A stretch of DNA of 9,221 bases from Chitinophaga pinensis (lineage in GTDB: Bacteria; Bacteroidota; Bacteroidia; SXHM01): positions 1 through 9,221 of the forward strand of contig CAMDBK010000098.1 in NCBI GenBank assembly GCA_945889235.1, in the 5' to 3' direction. The notes under the pieces are model-generated. The model searched no databases. It saw nothing but the letters and a program-made list of their open reading frames with translations, and was not told where the DNA came from. Numbering within the stretch: position 1 is the first letter of the stretch; every line of letters begins with the position of its first letter. Made by a program: the position numbers and the translations under genes. Shown here one piece after another: positions 5,630 to 9,221 of the stretch.

Positions 5630-7981
5630 TTACTCAAATATAATCGTCATCTCCACTCTGCGGTTTTTCTGACGACCTTCAGGTGTTTCGTTAGGAGCAA
5701 TCGGGCGGGTTTCGCCAAAGTATTCCACTACAATCTTATCACCGTTTGCACCTCTGTCGGTCAGGTATTTTTTCACAGCGCTGGCACGTTGATTAGAGAG
5801 AATCATATTCTTGGCATCGTCACTTGAATTATCGGTGTGACCTGCGAGTTTCAATCCCCACTTGGTGTTTTTAATCAACAGATCGGCCAACTCAGTAAGT
5901 GATGGTAATGAAGTTGCGCGGATAATATCTTTTCCGCTGTCGAACTCCAGGTTGTCAAACGCGCGTTTGATAATTGCAGCCTCTTCTTTTTTGAGAACAG
6001 GACAGCCGCGGTTTTCAGGGTCGCCCGGAGTTTTAGGGCAGTCATCATCTTTGTCAAGAACGGTATCGCCATCTGTATCAAGATACGGGCAGCCTTTGTT
6101 TTCTACAGGACCCGGAGCATCAATACAGTCATCGTCTTTATCCAATACACCATCACTGTCTTTATCACCGTAAGGGCAGCCGTTGTTTTCGACAGGGCCG
6201 GCAACATCAATACATTTATCAACGTTATCCAAAACTCCATCAGCGTCAAGGTCGCCATACGGGCAGCCCTGATTGTCAGCAGGACCGGCAACGTCAATGC
6301 ATTTATCGACATTGTCAAGAACACCGTCACTATCTTTGTCACCGTAAGGGCAACCTTGATTTTCAACAGGACCGGCAACGTCTATGCAGGCATCCACATT
6401 GTCTAGCACGCCATCCAGATCTTTGTCGCCATAAGGACAGCCATTGTTATCAACGGGACCTGCAACATCAATACATTTATCCACTTTGTCCAATACACCG
6501 TCATTATCAATGTCTGATTTTCTTTTGCTTCCGTCACCATAAGCAATAGGTATTTTCAAGCCACCGTAAAGGTTTATGCCTCTGATGTTTTTGCTGAAGG
6601 CGAGGTTAAGAATATCTGTAGAGCCTATGAATATTGGGCCCAGCTGAATAAATGCACCTGCATTTAAATACTGCATACTGTAATAAGAAAGCGGTATTCC
6701 GATGCTAAACCAGCTGATTTCGAATCGGGGAGTAATGGTGTAGCGCGAAATATCGCGGACTTTTGCATCGTGTCCGTAATTGCGGGTTGCCATAAAGGCG
6801 GTAAAGTTTGCATAGAAACCAACCTTTTTAAAGGGGCGGTAATCCATGGTAAACATATAGGATGTGGGCAGCCTCATATTATAAGTTGATTTATTGTCGC
6901 CAAGGCGTGTTCCGCCAAGACTGTCAATCCATCCTCCATCAGAACTCATATTCAGATCATTGATATTCTGATTCTGCCAGTTGATTGAGAAGTCATATAT
7001 CTCAGGGTTTTTCTTGAACTTAATGCTTCCGAGATCAAGGGCAGAGAAACCAACTTTTAATTTATATTTATTTTTATTGCGAGGCTCTTTACTCATATCG
7101 CTGCTGCCGCTGTTGTAATCAGCAAAATCGGGGCGATATTCATACACTGCTCCTATATCAAAGCCAACACCACTTCCACTTATGTATTCACTAAATTTTC
7201 CTCCGGTAAGCGGAATATTATTGCTGACGCCCGCATGTATTGATCCGTTGTTTGCTGTTACATTTGGTTCATTTAATGATAAACTATCGCTTGCAAAAAA
7301 CTTAACTGCTATATTATCGTTGTAAAAATAGCCGGATGCAAAGCCCATGAGGTATTTAGCGGTTAATCCTGCTTTTAGAAAGTGGACATCTTTGTTTATA
7401 ATAACGCGGCCATAGGTTATGCCAATTTCACCCCACGACATTGCGCTTATGCGGGATGCATTCATTTTAAATTCCTGATTGTATAAGGCATTGTCTTTGA
7501 ATTCTGCCAGACCAAGGTCAACAAATTCTTTGGCAAAATTATCTACGTTTAAAATTGTTCTAACGCGCGAGGTAACGGCAATCGCGTTTTTGCGGTCGAT
7601 AGCAAACATGAAGGATGGACCTAAAATATCAGACCGCAGAATAACATTTTTGGTGGTTGAATTTGTACGTGTCAAAAGTTCACTTATCCTGAAATCCTGG
7701 AAGGAGTAAGTGGAATCGAATGTGGGAATGCTCTTGGGACTGAAAATGTATTTGCGGTTGGCTTTGATGTAATTATTTGAAAAGAGATTATCGCCACTGA
7801 ACAAATTAATATCTACCTGCATGCGGTTATCCACCACTTCGGCAGGGTTAAGAATTACTCCGTTTATTCCGCTGAAATTGCTTTGTGAATAGCCCAGATA
7901 ACTTTGAGCAAAGGAAGCTGATGAAAATAAAAAACATACCGCTAGAGCACCGGCACGGATAAAGGGGTAAATTTTTTTCAT
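5630..7981 (-). CDS. Outer-membrane protein: DUF5723-like barrel, six TSP3-type repeats, OmpA domain
   Basis: A 783-residue envelope protein predicted to tether the outer membrane to peptidoglycan. Residues 1-26 are a signal peptide ending SASFAQ. Residues about 27-485 resemble the DUF5723 group of Bacteroidota outer-membrane proteins, beginning YLGYSQSNFSGINGVILNPA and rich in alternating amphipathic strands as in a beta-barrel. Residues 490-663 are six 29-residue TSP3-type units with the calcium-binding pattern DxDxDGVLDxxDxC...GCP. Residues 664-783 are an OmpA C-terminal domain with GHTDN (Asp717) and LSNQRA (Arg732), the pair that binds diaminopimelate in OmpA proteins, and NRRVE near the end. 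The ATG at 7981 fits the signal peptide and lies about 32 nt downstream of a good -7 box. The DUF5723 assignment is from memory and less certain than the other domains. Confidence 0.88.
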   Translation of the reverse strand: MKKIYPFIRAGALAVCFLFSSASFAQSYLGYSQSNFSGINGVILNPAEVVDNRMQVDINLFSGDNLFSNNYIKANRKYIFSPKSIPTFDSTYSFQDFRISELLTRTNSTTKNVILRSDILGPSFMFAIDRKNAIAVTSRVRTILNVDNFAKEFVDLGLAEFKDNALYNQEFKMNASRISAMSWGEIGITYGRVIINKDVHFLKAGLTAKYLMGFASGYFYNDNIAVKFFASDSLSLNEPNVTANNGSIHAGVSNNIPLTGGKFSEYISGSGVGFDIGAVYEYRPDFADYNSGSSDMSKEPRNKNKYKLKVGFSALDLGSIKFKKNPEIYDFSINWQNQNINDLNMSSDGGWIDSLGGTRLGDNKSTYNMRLPTSYMFTMDYRPFKKVGFYANFTAFMATRNYGHDAKVRDISRYTITPRFEISWFSIGIPLSYYSMQYLNAGAFIQLGPIFIGSTDILNLAFSKNIRGINLYGGLKIPIAYGDGSKRKSDIDNDGVLDKVDKCIDVAGPVDNNGCPYGDKDLDGVLDNVDACIDVAGPVENQGCPYGDKDSDGVLDNVDKCIDVAGPADNQGCPYGDLDADGVLDNVDKCIDVAGPVENNGCPYGDKDSDGVLDKDDDCIDAPGPVENKGCPYLDTDGDTVLDKDDDCPKTPGDPENRGCPVLKKEEAAIIKRAFDNLEFDSGKDIIRATSLPSLTELADLLIKNTKWGLKLAGHTDNSSDDAKNMILSNQRASAVKKYLTDRGANGDKIVVEYFGETRPIAPNETPEGRQKNRRVEMTIIFE
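5993..6514 (-). repeat. Six tandem 87-bp units encoding TSP3-type calcium-binding repeats
   Basis: The units are exactly 29 codons each with no length variation, covering residues 490-663. Units 1-4 are nearly identical in protein sequence (DGVLDxVDxCIDVAGP...GCPYGD). Units 5 and 6 are diverged (IDAPGP, PKTPGDP). Each unit carries two Cys (positions 14 and 26), 12 in total. Codons differ between units, so the duplications are not fresh. Confidence 0.88.
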
Positions 7982-8013
7982 AGTGTTAGGTTTTAGGTTT
8001 TGTTTTGAAAAAC

Positions 8014-8021
8014 CAAAAGTA
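8014..8021 (-). promoter_or_regulatory. Putative -7 box for the OmpA-like gene
   Basis: On the minus strand this reads TACTTTTG, an exact TAnnTTTG match ending 32 nt before the ATG at 7981. It lies in the 78-bp gap after lepB, so the OmpA-like gene can be transcribed independently of lepB. No clear -33 TTG is present. The leader is A-rich and contains a short repeated AAACCTA sequence, with no Shine-Dalgarno motif. Confidence 0.5.
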
Positions 8022-8059
8022 GCACTATTTATGAAAAGAGAAAAATTAAATGCTTAAAA

Positions 8060-9221
8060 TCAGTTAATGAATGAAAACAACCTGTTCCAACGGATTTTTT
8101 TCAGGAAGCTTTCGTTTTTATCAAGCGAGAGCCAGATGAAGACTGCTTTGCCTACAATATGGTCTTCGGGAACAAAGCCCCAGAAGCGGCTGTCGGCTGA
8201 GTTGTGGCGGTTATCACCCATCATAAAATAATAGTCCATTTTAAAGGTGTAGTTAGTTGTTTCCACTCCGTTGATTAAAATTTTTCCGGTAGAGGTATCC
8301 AATGTGTTGCCTTCATAAACGGTAATGATGCGCTCATAGATAGGGAGGTTTTTTGCGCTGAGTTCAATGGTTGCTCCTTTTTTAGGAATTACAAGCGGAC
8401 CAAAATTATCTACGTTCCAGGGGTAAGCCGGAGTGTGCGGGAAAATGTAATCTGCAAAAACATCTTTTTTCATGTTGGCTTCTTCCACATTGATTACGTT
8501 ATCAAATCCTTTTACTTTTTCTGCTACATCTTTGGTCATGCGCAAACTCCAGTCGCCAAGATTGGTTACAGGCGAGCCTTCGGTGATATCGAGCTTTTTC
8601 AACACTTTAGGATTAAAGCCTGTACCATCGGTTTTTACATTGTAAGCAAACTGCATTTTAGGAGGATTGAAATTCGCTTTGCTGTTGAGGTAAACCTGCT
8701 TGTCAACAATCAGTAATGTATCACCGGGAATAGCTATGCAGCGTTTGATATAGTTCTCGCGTTTATCAACGGGACGGAAATCTTCCATGGGATAATTGAA
8801 AACCACCACATCGTTGTTTTTTATTTTTCCAAAGCCAGGCAAACGTCTGTAATCCCATTTAATCCAATCAAGATACGACTTGGTATTTTTAGTAAGCGGC
8901 ATGGTATGATGCGCAAAGGGAAAGGAAAGCGGAGTATTGGGAATACGCGGGCCGTAGCTTAGTTTACTCACAAAAAGAAAATCGCCAATGAGCAATGATT
9001 TTTCCATGGATGAAGTTGGAATGGTGTACGCCTCAATGGTGAACATGCGGATGAATGTTGCCGCAACCACTGCAAACACAATAGCATCAACCCACTCACG
9101 CGTTGCTGATTTTTTCTTCTTCGGGTCGATGGTAAAATAAAAAGCGATGATAAGTCCTTCAAACACTAAGAAGAAACTAAGCGCCTGAACAATTCCTACG
9201 CCTTCGGTACCAAACAGCACA
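8060..9221 (-). CDS. lepB: Signal peptidase I, N-terminus possibly beyond window edge
   Basis: Inner-membrane serine protease that removes signal peptides from exported proteins. The frame is open at the right edge. The GTG at 9218-9220 is only the first possible start visible, and Bacteroidota LepB proteins often have extra N-terminal membrane segments, so the gene is probably truncated. Numbered from that GTG (386 residues), there are two membrane segments (about 10-31 and 43-59). Box B follows as IPTSSM with nucleophile Ser71, then YIKRCIAIPGD with general-base Lys159, then GDNRHNSADSR at 335-345. The periplasmic region between the Lys box and the GDNR box is about 175 residues, longer than in E. 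coli LepB. The neighbouring genes encode several signal peptides it could process. No terminator is visible between its stop and the OmpA-like gene, so read-through is possible. Confidence 0.93.
   Translation of the reverse strand, partial: VLFGTEGVGIVQALSFFLVFEGLIIAFYFTIDPKKKKSATREWVDAIVFAVVAATFIRMFTIEAYTIPTSSMEKSLLIGDFLFVSKLSYGPRIPNTPLSFPFAHHTMPLTKNTKSYLDWIKWDYRRLPGFGKIKNNDVVVFNYPMEDFRPVDKRENYIKRCIAIPGDTLLIVDKQVYLNSKANFNPPKMQFAYNVKTDGTGFNPKVLKKLDITEGSPVTNLGDWSLRMTKDVAEKVKGFDNVINVEEANMKKDVFADYIFPHTPAYPWNVDNFGPLVIPKKGATIELSAKNLPIYERIITVYEGNTLDTSTGKILINGVETTNYTFKMDYYFMMGDNRHNSADSRFWGFVPEDHIVGKAVFIWLSLDKNESFLKKIRWNRLFSFIN

Noticed and set aside
5862..6378. Plus-strand and alternative minus-strand frames across the TSP3 repeats (about 70-100 codons)
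   Set aside because: The periodic 87-bp repeat keeps other frames open as well. Their translations are low-complexity echoes of the repeat, and the TSP3/OmpA frame is clearly the coding one.
5993..6514. CRISPR-like array, because of regular 87-bp periodicity
   Set aside because: There are no unique spacers; the whole unit repeats and encodes in-frame TSP3 calcium-binding motifs.

Overview
The window looks like a chromosomal segment from a member of the Bacteroidota. The grounds are Bacteroidota-type -7 promoter boxes (TAnnTTTG) upstream of four genes, a Por/type IX (T9SS) C-terminal sorting domain, a DUF5723-like/TSP3/OmpA outer-membrane protein, a Bacteroidota-style AMP nucleosidase, A-rich leaders without clear Shine-Dalgarno sequences, and moderate-to-low GC. 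Nothing here identifies a genus. Most genes are ordinary housekeeping or envelope genes, and I found no defence, phage, CRISPR or biosynthetic system.

Layout, left to right. A 5'-truncated AMP nucleosidase gene (1-641, +) overlaps the start of a secreted M23 metallopeptidase gene (638-2425, +). A small secreted MORN-repeat protein (2508-2945, +) has its own promoter and ends at a strong hairpin terminator. That terminator also lies against the stop codon of the convergent holA gene (3000-4025, -; DNA polymerase III delta). An 84-bp divergent promoter region separates holA from a secreted LVIVD/choice-of-anchor-B type protein with a T9SS sorting tail (4110-5489, +). The next intergenic region holds a palindromic repeat and a long bidirectional terminator. 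Beyond it, on the minus strand, are a large outer-membrane protein with TSP3 repeats and an OmpA domain (5630-7981) and signal peptidase I, lepB (8060-9221, cut by the window edge).

Functionally the segment mixes nucleotide salvage (AMP nucleosidase), replication (HolA), and envelope or secretion functions (M23 peptidase, MORN protein, T9SS cargo, OmpA-like protein, LepB). At least four genes encode signal peptides that a signal peptidase such as the encoded LepB could cleave. This looks like ordinary clustering and not a dedicated pathway.

The most unusual structure is at the repeat level. A REP-like inverted repeat with the core GAGCGTAGTCGA occurs twice: once between convergent genes (5500-5563) and once inside the peptidase reading frame (682-742), apparently inserted in frame between the start codon and the hydrophobic core of the signal peptide. 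Separately, a 7-bp tandem repeat encodes the hydrophobic core of the T9SS cargo's signal peptide, where a one-unit change would shift the frame.
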